64,000 nt of DNA from Cohnella mopanensis (GCF_022352055.1 NZ_JAKRWM010000006.1:248001-312000); one strand, 5' to 3'. Shown: positions 25,068 through 34,380, counted from the stretch's first letter. Numbers and translations: made by a program. The notes: a model not told the origin generated them from the sequence alone.

Positions 25068-27410
25068 TTAATCGTCCTCCATTCGTATATTCGGATCATA
25101 ATCGGCGACGACGAGCACATCCATATGGCGTCCGTGCCGCAAAATCGATTTCACGACGGGCTTACGAAGAAGCGATTGCCAGAAGCCGCGAGCGGACTGC
25201 CCAACGATCATCTGGGTGCTGTGATGTTGAAGCGCCTTCTCCAGAATAACTTCCGGCAATTGCTTATTAGACTCGCAATGCTGGGTCTCATATTTCCCGC
25301 CCAATCTATCGGTCAAGTCTTGCAACGCTTGTATTCTCTTGCTCGTTTCAACGCTTATGGACTGGCCGACATGAACATACATAACATGCCAATCCGCTTT
25401 CAGGCGATGAGCGATACGGAATCCCCTACGGATAAGCCGATCCGCGTTAGCGCTAGTCGTCACGCACACGAATATGCTTTCCCGCCTCCTCCACGGGCCT
25501 CTAAGCGAGCCGTTCCGCTCCCACGATTCGAGCCTTTCATCCACATCATCCGCAATTTCTCTTAGCGCCATCTCCCGTAGTGCGATCAAATTACCCATTT
25601 TGAAAAAATGTCCGATCGCTTGCGCCACCTTATCCATCGCATACACTTTGCCTTCCCGCAATCTCTGCTGCAAAGCTTTGGGAGCGACATCGATGAGCTC
25701 TACCTCATCCGCTAGCCTCAGAATGTTATCCGGTACCGTCTCCCGAACGCGAACTCCCGTAATCTGCTCTACGGCGTCGTTCAAGCTCTCCAAGTGCTGG
25801 ACGTTCATCGTCGAGATGACGGAAATTCCCGCCTCCAGCACTTCGAGGACATCGTCGTATCGCTTCTTGTTGTTACTGCCCGGGACATTCGTATGGGCTA
25901 GTTCGTCGATCAGAACAACCTCGGGATTGCGGCGAAGGATCGCGGGAACGTCCATTTCCTCAAGCTCGGTGCCCTTGTAATTGATTTTCGCGCGGGGCAG
26001 CGTCTGAAGCTCGCCTACCTGCGCTCTCGTCTCCGCTCGCCCGTGCGTCTCCAGCAACCCGATGACCGCGTCGATTTTCTTGCGCAGCAGATCGTTGCCT
26101 TCTCTCAGCATCATGTAGGTTTTTCCTACGCCAGGTGCCGCTCCGATATAAACTTTGAATTTACCGCGCTTGATCCGCCCGATCTTCCGCTCGATTTCCT
26201 CCGGGCTTAAACGGCGATAAGGTTCGGAGTCCGCATGGGAGGCCGTCGATTTCGTAGGTAGCACTCTTTCCCCGTCGTAATCGGCCCGATCCGCTATGAA
26301 AAATACATCGACGTTTTTGGTTTTTCTCAGAATGCCGTCCGCGATCGAGCCCTGCCAGAAATCTTGCCACATACTTTGCTTAGAATGGCCGAGCACGATC
26401 CTCGTTACGTTGTTAAGAGTCGCGTACCGGACCAATGTGCCGGGCAATCGGCGTCTCGTCGGTAGCGGCAATTGTTCGAACGATGCGTCTATTTTATTCG
26501 CCAGCTTCTCTATGGAACGTTTGAACTGCGCCGCTTCTTTGGAGAGGGCCTTCCGCGGATTCACCAGCGTTACGATCTTCAAGTCTCCGCCAAGCCTCTT
26601 GGCAATTTGTTGTCCTCGCCGTATGTGAATCGAGCCGTTCCAATGGTACTGCGCCGAGACAAGGATGCGCTCTGTCGCTCCGGAAGGACCGACTAGCCCT
26701 TGCTTCTCCCGATGCTTCTCCAGCGACTCGTTTACGTCTTCGGCCATCAGCCGCAGAGCAAGTTCGCGCAGCTTGCCGATGTTCCCTCTCTTCAGAAGCT
26801 TAGGATCCTTGAGGTTTAGATTGGGGAGATTCCCCTCATCCATCCGTTTCAAAATCGTTTCCGGGCTGACGTCGATCAGACGCACCTCGTCAGCAAGGTC
26901 CAACGTGTCTGCCGGGACCGTCGCCTCCGCTTCAATGCCCGTTAGCCTCTGGGCAAGCTCGGTAACTCCCTCCAACTCGTAGACGTTGACGGTCGCAATG
27001 ACGCTGATGCCTCGCCCAAGCAAGTACTGGATATCCTCCAATCTCGTGGGAAATCTAGCGTTCGGTCGGTTCCTATGGGCTAGGCCGTCTACTAGAACAA
27101 CCTCCGGATTGCGCTGTGCCAGCGCTTCGAGATTGAGATCCTTTTTCTCCACGGCGCCATTCATCCAGTGAATGCTCGGAATTTTCTCTAATCCTTGCAA
27201 TTGCTCCACCGTTTCGGGCCGTCGCATCGTGGATACGGCGCAGACGACGACATCTATGCCTTGGCTATGCAGCGTCTGGCCTTCGCGCAGCATATGATAG
27301 GTTTTGCCAGAGCCGCTAACCGCACCGATTATGATTTTTAAGCGGCCGGTTTGGATTTTCAAGATCGAATGCAGCAGCTCTTCCGGCGTCTTGCGGCGAA
27401 AGCTTTCCAT
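25068..27410 (-). CDS. Tandem-duplicated KdpD sensor module without histidine kinase
   Basis: A 780-residue cytosolic protein made of two copies of the KdpD N-terminal region. Copy 1 has a KdpD domain (about 10-235; Walker A GAVSGSGKT at 29-37, DGLAHRN at 108-114) and a Usp domain (about 247-375). Copy 2 has a KdpD domain (about 402-630; Walker A GAAPGVGKT at 423-431, DELAHTN at 502-508) and a Usp domain (about 645-772). The four KdpD membrane helices and the kinase domain are absent, and no KdpE gene is nearby. In copy 1 the conserved Glu of DELAH is Gly. Usp domains of KdpD can bind c-di-AMP in staphylococci. It is the last gene of the kdp operon, 130 bp after kdpC. Confidence 0.93.
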   Translation of the reverse strand: MESFRRKTPEELLHSILKIQTGRLKIIIGAVSGSGKTYHMLREGQTLHSQGIDVVVCAVSTMRRPETVEQLQGLEKIPSIHWMNGAVEKKDLNLEALAQRNPEVVLVDGLAHRNRPNARFPTRLEDIQYLLGRGISVIATVNVYELEGVTELAQRLTGIEAEATVPADTLDLADEVRLIDVSPETILKRMDEGNLPNLNLKDPKLLKRGNIGKLRELALRLMAEDVNESLEKHREKQGLVGPSGATERILVSAQYHWNGSIHIRRGQQIAKRLGGDLKIVTLVNPRKALSKEAAQFKRSIEKLANKIDASFEQLPLPTRRRLPGTLVRYATLNNVTRIVLGHSKQSMWQDFWQGSIADGILRKTKNVDVFFIADRADYDGERVLPTKSTASHADSEPYRRLSPEEIERKIGRIKRGKFKVYIGAAPGVGKTYMMLREGNDLLRKKIDAVIGLLETHGRAETRAQVGELQTLPRAKINYKGTELEEMDVPAILRRNPEVVLIDELAHTNVPGSNNKKRYDDVLEVLEAGISVISTMNVQHLESLNDAVEQITGVRVRETVPDNILRLADEVELIDVAPKALQQRLREGKVYAMDKVAQAIGHFFKMGNLIALREMALREIADDVDERLESWERNGSLRGPWRRRESIFVCVTTSANADRLIRRGFRIAHRLKADWHVMYVHVGQSISVETSKRIQALQDLTDRLGGKYETQHCESNKQLPEVILEKALQHHSTQMIVGQSARGFWQSLLRKPVVKSILRHGRHMDVLVVADYDPNIRMEDD

Positions 27411-27540
27411 TGCCTCGTTTCTCCTTTCCGATTTAAAGCAGCCACGCCGCTCTAATCTACCGGCTATACATCTTCCGGGAGAATAGAGCGGCAGCCTGCC
27501 CGCTTATGAAGAGACATCCCTCAGCATAAGCTGTTACTCT

Positions 27541-28152
27541 CTATGATTTAATTAAAGCTTGTAAATCAAGATTAAGCTTAAGCACATTGATCCGCGGTTC
27601 TCCGAACAAGCCCAAGTCGCGCCCTTCGGTATGCTTCAAGACTAATTTCTCCAACTCCGCCACCGCCACGCCAGTCAGATTGCTGATCCGGGGGATCTGG
27701 ACTTCGGCGGATTCCGGGGTAATGTGCGGATCGAGACCGGAACCGGAGTTGGTAATCAGAGCGATCGGCAGCTTGGAAACCGGAACGTCAGGATTATTCT
27801 TTTTCCAGGCATCGATGGAATCCTGCGTACGTTGCAGCATATCCGGATTGGACGGAGCATAGTTGTTCGATCCCGATCCGGCCGCATTGTAATCAATACT
27901 CGATACGCGGCCTTGGAAGTACTTCGGATCGGCGAAACTCTGGCCGATCAGCTCGGAGCCGATCACGTTCCCTGAGGAATCCTTGATCAGGCTTCCGTTT
28001 GCGTTATGCGGCATAATCGCTTGAGCAATCCCCGTTGTCGCAAGCGGATAAATGATGCCGCACAGAATGATAAAAACGATACTAGCTCGCAAGGCGACTA
28101 TGAAATAGGAAACTCCGGTAGCACCGGGGTAACTCGCTGCTCGATTACTCAT
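27541..28152 (-). CDS. kdpC: Potassium-transporting ATPase subunit C
   Basis: A 203-residue subunit of the KdpFABC pump, with one N-terminal membrane helix (about 20-40) and a soluble outer domain. It stabilises the A-B complex and raises affinity. Start ATG 28152 follows GGAAGGGG. Typical segments are [27 protein letters not shown] and the C-terminal VNVLKLN-like LNLDLQAL. It lies 13 bp after kdpB. Confidence 0.95.
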   Translation of the reverse strand: MSNRAASYPGATGVSYFIVALRASIVFIILCGIIYPLATTGIAQAIMPHNANGSLIKDSSGNVIGSELIGQSFADPKYFQGRVSSIDYNAAGSGSNNYAPSNPDMLQRTQDSIDAWKKNNPDVPVSKLPIALITNSGSGLDPHITPESAEVQIPRISNLTGVAVAELEKLVLKHTEGRDLGLFGEPRINVLKLNLDLQALIKS

Positions 28153-28165
28153 ATTTTTCCCCTTC

Positions 28166-30196
28166 CTACACCCAAAGATGAACAACCAAATCGATCAACT
28201 TGATGCCGATGAATGGCACGATGACGCCGCCGAGGCCATAAATAATGATATTGCGGCTAAGCAGCTTCGACGCGCTCAGAGGCTTGTAAGCTACGCCCTT
28301 CATCGCCAAAGGGATGAGCAACGGAATAATAATGGCATTAAAAATTAATGCCGATAAAATCGCCGACAACGGGGAGCCAAGCCCCATGACGTTAAGAACG
28401 CTCATCTCGGGAATCGCCAGAATAAACATGGCGGGAATAATCGCGAAATACTTAGCGATATCGTTCGCGATACTGAATGTCGTAAGCGCGCCGCGCGTCA
28501 TAAGCAGCTGCTTGCCGATCGATACGACCTCGATAATCTTCGAGGGGTCGGAGTCCAAGTCCACCATATTGGCGGCTTCCTTGGCCGCAATCGTCCCGCT
28601 GTTCATCGCAAGTCCTACGTCCGCTTGAGCCAGTGCCGGCGCATCGTTCGTGCCGTCTCCCGTCATCGCGACAAGCTTGCCTTCCGCTTGCTCCCGGCGG
28701 ATCAAGGCGATCTTGTCTTCCGGCTTGCTCTCCGCCACGAAATCGTCCACCCCGGCTTCGCGCGCGATCGTTGCCGCCGTCAACGGATTGTCCCCGGTAC
28801 ACATAATCGTCTTGATGCCCATTTGGCGCAGTTGGTCGAACCGTTCGCGCATGCCGGGTTTAACGGTATCCTTCAAATAAATAAGGCCATAGATCCGATT
28901 ATCGACCGCGACCGCTAGCGGGGTTCCACCTTCGCGAGCAATACTATCGCCGCAAGCGTCCAGATCGATAGGAATGCTTCCGCCTTGCGCCGCAACCCAT
29001 TTCTTCACCGCATCGACTGCGCCCTTACGCACCTTGCGTCCATCCGGAAGATCGACCCCGCTCATCCGCGTTTCCGCCTTGAACTCGATAAACTCCGCAC
29101 CGGCAGCCAGGGAAACATCGAACGTTAACTCCATCATCTTCATCAATTCCAGCACCGAGCGACCTTCCGGCGTTTCATCGCTCACCGAACTAATAGCCGC
29201 CCATTCCCCTACCGTCCGAACATCCGCTCCCCCGACCGGAACGAACTCGCTAGCCATCCGGTTCCCGTAAGTGATCGTCCCCGTTTTATCCAAGATCATC
29301 GTATTAATGTCCCCCGCCGCCTCCACGGCTTTACCGGACATGGCTAACACGTTGAACTGCGTCACCCGATCCATTCCGGCGATCCCGATCGCCGAGAGCA
29401 AACCGCCGATCGTCGTCGGAATGAGACAGACGAGCAAAGCGATCAACACCGGAACCTTCAACTCTATATCCAAATACCCTGCGATCGGCCCCAACGTCAC
29501 GACGACAAGGAGGAAAATAATCGTTAAGCTAGTCAGCAACGTGTTAAGCGCAAGCTCGTTCGGCGTCTTCTGACGTTTAGCGCCTTCCACCAAAGAGATC
29601 ATCCGGTCGATGAAAGATTCCCCCGGATCGCTTGTGATTCGCACCTTGATCTTATCGCTGACGACACGGGTACCGCCCGTCACGGAGCTGAAATCTCCTC
29701 CCGCTTCCTTAATAACGGGCGCGGACTCCCCCGTTATAGCCGATTCATCGACAGACGCCAAGCCCTCAATGACTTCGCCGTCTCCAGGAATCATCTCCCC
29801 TTGGGAAACGACCACCACATCGCCTTTGCGCAAGTCAACAGACGAAACAACTTTAACGACGCCTCCGACAACTTTGTTCGCGTTGATCTCTTTTTTCGAA
29901 TTTTTCAGCGAGTCCGCTTGCGCCTTCCCCCTGCCCTCCGCCAACGCTTCCGCGAAGTTCGCGAACAGGACGGTGAAGAGCAGGATGATGAACACCGCGA
30001 GGTTAAATCCGACATCATCCTTCGTCCCGAAATACCCGAGAAATAGCGTCATCAGCAGAACGACGACCGTACCGACTTCGACGACGAACATGACGGGATT
30101 TCTCATCATGCTCACCAGGTTTAATTTTACGAAGCTATCCTTGACCGCACGGCTCACGATCGCGGAGGTTAGCATAGATTTACGATTAGCACTCAT
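28166..30196 (-). CDS. kdpB: Potassium-transporting ATPase subunit B (P-type ATPase)
   Basis: A 676-residue P-type ATPase that drives high-affinity K+ uptake. The phosphorylation motif is [14 protein letters not shown] is intact in AITGESAPV, and the hinge motif is [16 protein letters not shown]. Helices lie in the usual blocks (about 35-85, 215-270, 570-675). It follows kdpA by 18 bp with a GAGGTG ribosome site. Confidence 0.97.
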   Translation of the reverse strand: MSANRKSMLTSAIVSRAVKDSFVKLNLVSMMRNPVMFVVEVGTVVVLLMTLFLGYFGTKDDVGFNLAVFIILLFTVLFANFAEALAEGRGKAQADSLKNSKKEINANKVVGGVVKVVSSVDLRKGDVVVVSQGEMIPGDGEVIEGLASVDESAITGESAPVIKEAGGDFSSVTGGTRVVSDKIKVRITSDPGESFIDRMISLVEGAKRQKTPNELALNTLLTSLTIIFLLVVVTLGPIAGYLDIELKVPVLIALLVCLIPTTIGGLLSAIGIAGMDRVTQFNVLAMSGKAVEAAGDINTMILDKTGTITYGNRMASEFVPVGGADVRTVGEWAAISSVSDETPEGRSVLELMKMMELTFDVSLAAGAEFIEFKAETRMSGVDLPDGRKVRKGAVDAVKKWVAAQGGSIPIDLDACGDSIAREGGTPLAVAVDNRIYGLIYLKDTVKPGMRERFDQLRQMGIKTIMCTGDNPLTAATIAREAGVDDFVAESKPEDKIALIRREQAEGKLVAMTGDGTNDAPALAQADVGLAMNSGTIAAKEAANMVDLDSDPSKIIEVVSIGKQLLMTRGALTTFSIANDIAKYFAIIPAMFILAIPEMSVLNVMGLGSPLSAILSALIFNAIIIPLLIPLAMKGVAYKPLSASKLLSRNIIIYGLGGVIVPFIGIKLIDLVVHLWV

Positions 30197-30214
30197 GAAC
30201 GGTTCACCTCATCC

Positions 30215-31894
30215 TTAGCCTAACTTCAAGTGCTCTGCGATCGGTCCCAGCACGATGGCCGGCAGGAATGTCAAAGCTCCGATTATCAATACCGTTCCGA
30301 TTAAAATGCCATAGAACAATTTGTTGTCCGTCCGGAAAGTGCCGACCGTCTCGGGTACCCATTGCTTGCGAACCAGCGATCCGGCGACAGCCAGCATGGC
30401 GATCATGGAAATATAGCGTCCGAACAGCATGACAAGCCCGGTGGTCATGTTCCAGAAAGGCGTATTGTCGGCCAATCCTTCGAAACCCGAACCGTTATTG
30501 GCTGCGGAAGACGTATATTCGTACAGTACTTGAGTGATCCCGTGAGATCCCGGATTCGAAATGCTCCCTTGGCCTAGATCGGTTAGGAACGCGATTGCAG
30601 TCGGAGCCAATATAATGAATGGATGCGCCAGTATGGCGATGGCGATCAGCTTCATCTCCCTCGGTTCAATCTTCCTTCCTAAGAACTCCGGCGTTCTTCC
30701 GACCATTAAGCCACATAGGAACACGCCCAACATGGCGTACATCAACATATTGATAAGTCCGACGCCTTTACCTCCGAACACGACGTTGAGCATCATTTCT
30801 CCCAGAGTCCCAAGTCCTCCCAGCGGAGTAAGCGTGTCATGCATATTGTTGACCGTGCCCGTCGTCGCCGCGGTCGTGACCGCCGAGAACAACGAGGACT
30901 GCGGAATTCCGAACCGAACTTCCTTCCCTTCCATGCTTCCTTGCGACGAATCGATTCCCATCGCGTTAATCGCGGGGTTACCGCGCAGCTCCGAGAAATA
31001 AATCAAGGACAAGAACAGCAGGAACAAAGTCATCATCGCGCTGAAAACAACCCAGCCTTGCTTACGATTCTTAGCGAATCGTCCATATACGTAAGGAAGC
31101 GCGGCCGGTAGCGTCCACATGGACAAAATCTCGACGATGTTCGTCAGCGAATTCGGATTCTCGAACGGATGCGCCGAGTTGACCCCGAAAAATCCGCCTC
31201 CGTTAGTGCCAAGATGCTTGATGGATTCAAGCGCCGCAACCGGCCCCATGGCAATGCTCTGCACCGCGCCTTCAAGCGTGGTGATCGTCAGCGTCGGATT
31301 CAACGTCAGAGGAACTTGCAGAGCAACCAGCAGCAAAGTAACCAAGACAGCCGCCGGAATGAAAATACGGGTATGCGCTTTGACGAAATCCTCGAAGAAG
31401 TTCCCGATCGTCTCTCCCTTGCTCGTAATTCCGCGAATGAACGCCATCGCCACGGAAAACCCGGTAGCGGCCGAAGTGAACATCATCATCGTAATGACGG
31501 CCATCTGCGAGAAATAGGACACGCCCGATTCCCCGCTGTAATGTTGCAAGTTCGTATTGGTCATGAAGCTGATGATCGTATTAAACGAAAGCGTCTGCTC
31601 CATGTTATCTATGCCGCTCGGATTGAACGGCAAGTATTTCTGTAGCCGTAAAATCAAATAACCGACGGCGGTAAGCACGATATTGGTTAACAAAAAGCTT
31701 AAAGCGTATTTTTTCCACGTCATCCCGTCGCGGTTTTTAAGCCCGATCAGCACGTAGATGATTTTCTCGAACGGTCCGAATATACGGTCTTGCCGGCTCT
31801 TTTCATTAGAGAATACGTGATATACGTAAGTCCCGACCGGTTTCACGAGCAGCACTAGCACCGCTAGGACAATAACAATTTGCAGAATGCCCAT
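30215..31894 (-). CDS. kdpA: Potassium-transporting ATPase subunit A (K+ channel subunit)
   Basis: A 559-residue membrane protein of the superfamily of K+ transporters, with about ten helices and four pore loops. Selectivity-filter segments are visible in FMTNTNLQHYSGE, TNGGGFFGVNSAHPFENP and SSAANNGSGFEGL. It is the ion-selective subunit of KdpFABC. The operon order F-A-B-C is standard. Confidence 0.97.
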   Translation of the reverse strand: MGILQIVIVLAVLVLLVKPVGTYVYHVFSNEKSRQDRIFGPFEKIIYVLIGLKNRDGMTWKKYALSFLLTNIVLTAVGYLILRLQKYLPFNPSGIDNMEQTLSFNTIISFMTNTNLQHYSGESGVSYFSQMAVITMMMFTSAATGFSVAMAFIRGITSKGETIGNFFEDFVKAHTRIFIPAAVLVTLLLVALQVPLTLNPTLTITTLEGAVQSIAMGPVAALESIKHLGTNGGGFFGVNSAHPFENPNSLTNIVEILSMWTLPAALPYVYGRFAKNRKQGWVVFSAMMTLFLLFLSLIYFSELRGNPAINAMGIDSSQGSMEGKEVRFGIPQSSLFSAVTTAATTGTVNNMHDTLTPLGGLGTLGEMMLNVVFGGKGVGLINMLMYAMLGVFLCGLMVGRTPEFLGRKIEPREMKLIAIAILAHPFIILAPTAIAFLTDLGQGSISNPGSHGITQVLYEYTSSAANNGSGFEGLADNTPFWNMTTGLVMLFGRYISMIAMLAVAGSLVRKQWVPETVGTFRTDNKLFYGILIGTVLIIGALTFLPAIVLGPIAEHLKLG

Positions 31895-31945
31895 TGACTT
31901 TCCTCCTCTATCTCAATCACAACCAAGCATCTCGATCGATGCCGG

Positions 31946-32023
31946 CTAGAACTTCTCCGGGTTCACCAAGGCGTAAATTAAATATAGAAAGATGAATACG
32001 GTAAATATCGATACGATGATCAT
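31946..32023 (-). CDS. kdpF: KdpF, small subunit of the K+-transporting ATPase
   Basis: A 25-residue, single-helix protein: MIIVSIFTVFIFLYLIYALV followed by NPEKF. The C-terminal NPEKF is typical of KdpF. It stabilises the KdpABC complex. A GGAGGAG ribosome site precedes the ATG at 32023. The start codon overlaps the stop of the upstream 36-residue gene (ATGA). Confidence 0.92.
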   Translation of the reverse strand: MIIVSIFTVFIFLYLIYALVNPEKF

Positions 32024-32130
32024 TTCCGCTCTCCTCCTGCCTCGTCGACAACCCGATTGCACCAAACCAAGAAGCCATAGAACAAAGCGAATGTTCCGGC
32101 CAATATCAGAACCATATACAGATCGAGCAT
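32020..32130 (-). CDS. 36-residue membrane microprotein of the kdp operon
   Basis: The reading frame starts at an ATG at 32130, seven bases after GGAGG, and overlaps kdpF by four bases. The protein begins MLDLYMVLILAGTFALFYGF, one membrane helix, and ends in a charged tail (CNRVVDEAGGERK). It is unlike KdpF in its tail. Its place between the 138-residue gene and kdpF, with coupled translation, suggests a second accessory peptide of the pump. This role is inference. Confidence 0.8.
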   Translation of the reverse strand: MLDLYMVLILAGTFALFYGFLVWCNRVVDEAGGERK

Positions 32131-32143
32131 GGAACAGCCTCCT

Positions 32144-32560
32144 TTACGTTCTCGATATCAAATCATCGGTGATCAGAAAAGCATAATCTTGCGCATTGCT
32201 GTGAATGACGTAATCGACGCCCAAGCCCTTATATACGTTCCTAGGATTATGGCTACCCGTAATGACGTATACAGGTTTGGAAGTCCAACTCCGGCAAATC
32301 TGGACGTACCGGCAGCATAAATTCAAGCTTTTCTCGAAAAGATATACTTTACCGACGCCGACTTCGGGGATCATCCACGAATCTTCCTTGGTCGTATTCA
32401 CCACGATGATGTGTTCTGCCCCGAGGGCTCTAATTCGTTCGTATTCGGAAACGTTATTCACGATCGCCGCGAACGGAATATTCCTTTGCTTCAATAACTT
32501 CATGAATCGTTCGCCTGCGACATTCGGGGCCGATACGAGCACGACATCCCGGTTACCCAT
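32144..32560 (-). CDS. Unknown 138-residue protein, first gene of the kdp operon
   Basis: The best start is the ATG at 32560, nine bases after AGGAG; the frame is open upstream into the riboswitch leader. The sequence alternates strands and helices: NRDVVLVSAPNVAGERFMKL, AAIVNN, ALGAEHIIVVN, KPVYVITGSHNP, LGVDYVIHS. This looks like a small Rossmann-type domain, similar in style to TrkA-N/RCK domains, but the usual GxGxxG is absent. It is read directly after the tandem riboswitch and so is the first protein made when c-di-AMP falls. Function unknown. Confidence 0.8.
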   Translation of the reverse strand: MGNRDVVLVSAPNVAGERFMKLLKQRNIPFAAIVNNVSEYERIRALGAEHIIVVNTTKEDSWMIPEVGVGKVYLFEKSLNLCCRYVQICRSWTSKPVYVITGSHNPRNVYKGLGVDYVIHSNAQDYAFLITDDLISRT

Positions 32561-32597
32561 TCCATTCATCTCCTGTCTCAATTCCGAAAGAAGGCAA

Positions 32598-32650
32598 CAA
32601 AAAAGAAGCCTTGGGAAGAAGAACTGCGAGGAACTCTTCTCGTGGCTTCC
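32598..32650 (-). terminator. Terminator after the downstream ydaO riboswitch
   Basis: On the minus strand GGAAGCC pairs with GGCTTC over a branched loop and is followed by six T. It lies 38 bp upstream of the 138-residue gene start, so ending here would silence the whole kdp operon. A separate hairpin (CGGCTT-GTT-AAGCCG) sits between it and the aptamer and might compete. Confidence 0.75.
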
Positions 32651-32699
32651 TGGGCACGGCTTAACAAGCCGCCTCCAATCACGATGGACGTTGCCTCTC

Positions 32700-32872
32700 A
32701 TGGTACGCTTACGAGGTTAGCTGTCGGATTCGGGCGTGAGAGTCGCCCTACCTTCCGGCTTGAAGCTCTAAGCTTCAGCCTTCCGGATTCACCCCGTGGA
32801 TTCCTATCGTTCCGGAATCCGTTTGGTTCCCCCGCTTTCCGGTTAATTACCGGCAATTCAGCGATAAATTGA
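32700..32872 (-). promoter_or_regulatory. ydaO-yuaA (c-di-AMP) riboswitch, downstream copy
   Basis: Read on the minus strand, the conserved blocks are in order: ATCGCTGAAT, GCGGGGGAACCAAACG, ACGGGGTGAATCC, GGTAGGGCGACTCTCACG and CCGACAGCTAACCTCGTAAG. These are the signature of the ydaO class, an off-switch that binds two c-di-AMP and promotes termination. It is followed by the terminator at 32598-32650. Confidence 0.93.
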
Positions 32873-32877
32873 CATAA

Positions 32878-32906
32878 CAAAAACCGCAGAGGGTTAACCC
32901 TGCGGC
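32878..32906 (-). terminator. Terminator between the two ydaO riboswitches
   Basis: On the minus strand CCGCAGGGTTAACCCTCTGCGG forms a strong hairpin followed by TTTTTG. It lies downstream of the first aptamer and directly upstream of the second one. Confidence 0.85.
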
Positions 32907-32976
32907 CGATTCGGTCACAAGCTCATCATCCTCTCTCCACTGCACGCATCCCTATCAACTATAGGATGCGCCCATC

Positions 32977-33160
32977 AACGCTTACGAGGTTAGCTGTCGG
33001 ATTCGGGCGGTGAGAGTCGCCCTACCCGAAGCGTCTGCATCCTAGGTGCAGTTAGCTTCGGGATTCACCCCGGATGACGATGCCCGGCTCTCACACCGGT
33101 CACGCGCCATCGATTGGTTCCCCCGTTTTCCAGTTACGGAAACTCAGCGATTACGAATGG
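32977..33160 (-). promoter_or_regulatory. ydaO-yuaA (c-di-AMP) riboswitch, upstream copy
   Basis: The same conserved blocks occur on the minus strand: AATCGCTGAGT, ACGGGGGAACCAATCG, CCGGGGTGAATCCC, GGTAGGGCGACTCTCACC and CCGACAGCTAACCTCGTAAG. The variable hairpins differ from those of the downstream copy, so the two are not a recent exact duplication. A hairpin around GCATCCTAT/ATAGGGATGC lies between this aptamer and its terminator. Confidence 0.94.
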
Positions 33161-33177
33161 AACAATATCAAAATCAT

Positions 33178-33213
33178 GAATCGAATATTACTCCTGCCCC
33201 TAATCTTTGTAAA
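33178..33213 (-). promoter_or_regulatory. Sigma-A promoter of the kdp operon
   Basis: On the minus strand TTTACA (33213-33208), a 17-bp spacer and TATTAA-type TAATAT (33190-33185) precede the first riboswitch by about 20 bp. The rest of the gap up to 33633 (33214-33633) shows only a CTCTCT/AGAGAG inverted repeat near 33370-33400 and no gene. Confidence 0.75.
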
Positions 33214-33633
33214 GCAATGCCAATTCCGGCAGAGACGCGTATTCCTTCAACGAAGTAAATCGTACCGCTTACATTTGTAAAAACCTGTAGCATGCTCTTC
33301 CTAGCTCTCTATTTCTCTGTTTTACACAAAATAAACTCCTGCTCTTTTCACCTATTTTCATAAGATAACCTCTCTAAAAATGAAAGAACGAGCTAGAGAG
33401 AGCTTGAGCCTACCAATCGCGTGAATGAGGTACTTTTACCAGATAAAATATCCATAATTTGACCGAAATCGGCATATGGAAGTGTTATTTGGGGGTGGCT
33501 TTATTTTACAAAGATTTGCCGAACCGCGATCCTCAAGCCGTGGTTTTACGGCGTTAAGGGGCGGCCCCGGTGGATTCCTCTTCGAGCAAATGATATGATA
33601 CGAAAGGACAAAGAGGACAAGGGGGATCTGAAA

Positions 33634-34380
33634 TTGTACGTCGCAAAAAAACGATTGGCCTTTTCACTTCTTACGCTAGTCGCCCTTCTGCTTATCGTAA
33701 CGGGCTGCGGAGCGAAGGAAAAGGCAAGAAACTCAACTGACCCGACAGCCAGCACCGGTGCTGCGGCATCCACGCCAACACCAACACCATCACCATCACC
33801 ATCACCATCACCATCACCTACTGAGGAGGCTTCCCCAATGAACGGAGTAGACACATCCGGCGATAACCCGATCGTCACGATCGAGATGGATAGCGGCAAA
33901 ATCATCAAAGTCGAGCTTTACCCGAAGGTCGCGCCGAACACGGTAAACAACTTTATTTCCCTAGTTAAAAAAGGCTTCTACGACGGAACGATCTTTCACC
34001 GCATTATCCCGGGCTTCATGATCCAGGGCGGCGACCCTGACGGTACCGGCATGGGCGGTCCGGATTATTCGATCGCAGGCGAGTTTACGCAGAACGGCTT
34101 CGAGAACAACCTGAAGCATACGGCTGGTGTCCTCTCCATGGCGCGCGCGCAAAATCCGGACAGCGCAGGCTCGCAATTTTTCCTAATGGTCGCGGATGCG
34201 CCTCATTTGGACGGAGCTTATGCGGCGTTCGGTAAAGTTACCGAAGGCATGGACGTCGTGAACGAGATCGTCAAGTTGCCTAGAGACGCTAACGATCGCC
34301 CTGACACGCCTCCGGTCATGAAGAAGGTTACCGTGGATACGCGCGGAGCCGACGCTCCTGAACCGGAAGTCATTAAGTAA
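33634..34380 (+). CDS. Cyclophilin-type peptidyl-prolyl isomerase lipoprotein
   Basis: A 248-residue lipoprotein that speeds proline isomerisation in exported proteins. The start is a TTG at 33634, eight bases after AAGGGGG. A signal sequence with lipobox (IVTGC) is followed by a low-complexity linker rich in Thr-Pro and Ser-Pro repeats, then a complete cyclophilin domain: FHRIIPGFMIQGGDP, SMARAQNPDSAGSQFFL and HLDGAYAAFGKV. The repeated linker is encoded by tandem 6-bp units. It is anchored outside the membrane and appears to be a single gene. Confidence 0.94.
   Translation: MYVAKKRLAFSLLTLVALLLIVTGCGAKEKARNSTDPTASTGAAASTPTPTPSPSPSPSPSPTEEASPMNGVDTSGDNPIVTIEMDSGKIIKVELYPKVAPNTVNNFISLVKKGFYDGTIFHRIIPGFMIQGGDPDGTGMGGPDYSIAGEFTQNGFENNLKHTAGVLSMARAQNPDSAGSQFFLMVADAPHLDGAYAAFGKVTEGMDVVNEIVKLPRDANDRPDTPPVMKKVTVDTRGADAPEPEVIK
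33776..33822 (+). repeat. Hexanucleotide repeats inside the cyclophilin gene
   Basis: CCAACA and CCATCA units are repeated in tandem, coding for alternating Thr-Pro and Ser-Pro. Because the unit is 6 bp, gain or loss of units keeps the frame and only changes linker length. Confidence 0.85.

Noticed and set aside
33312..33480. A possible small RNA or repeat near the CTCTCT/AGAGAG inverted repeat
   Set aside because: The arms are short and no promoter or T run was convincing, so it is only mentioned with the kdp promoter entry.
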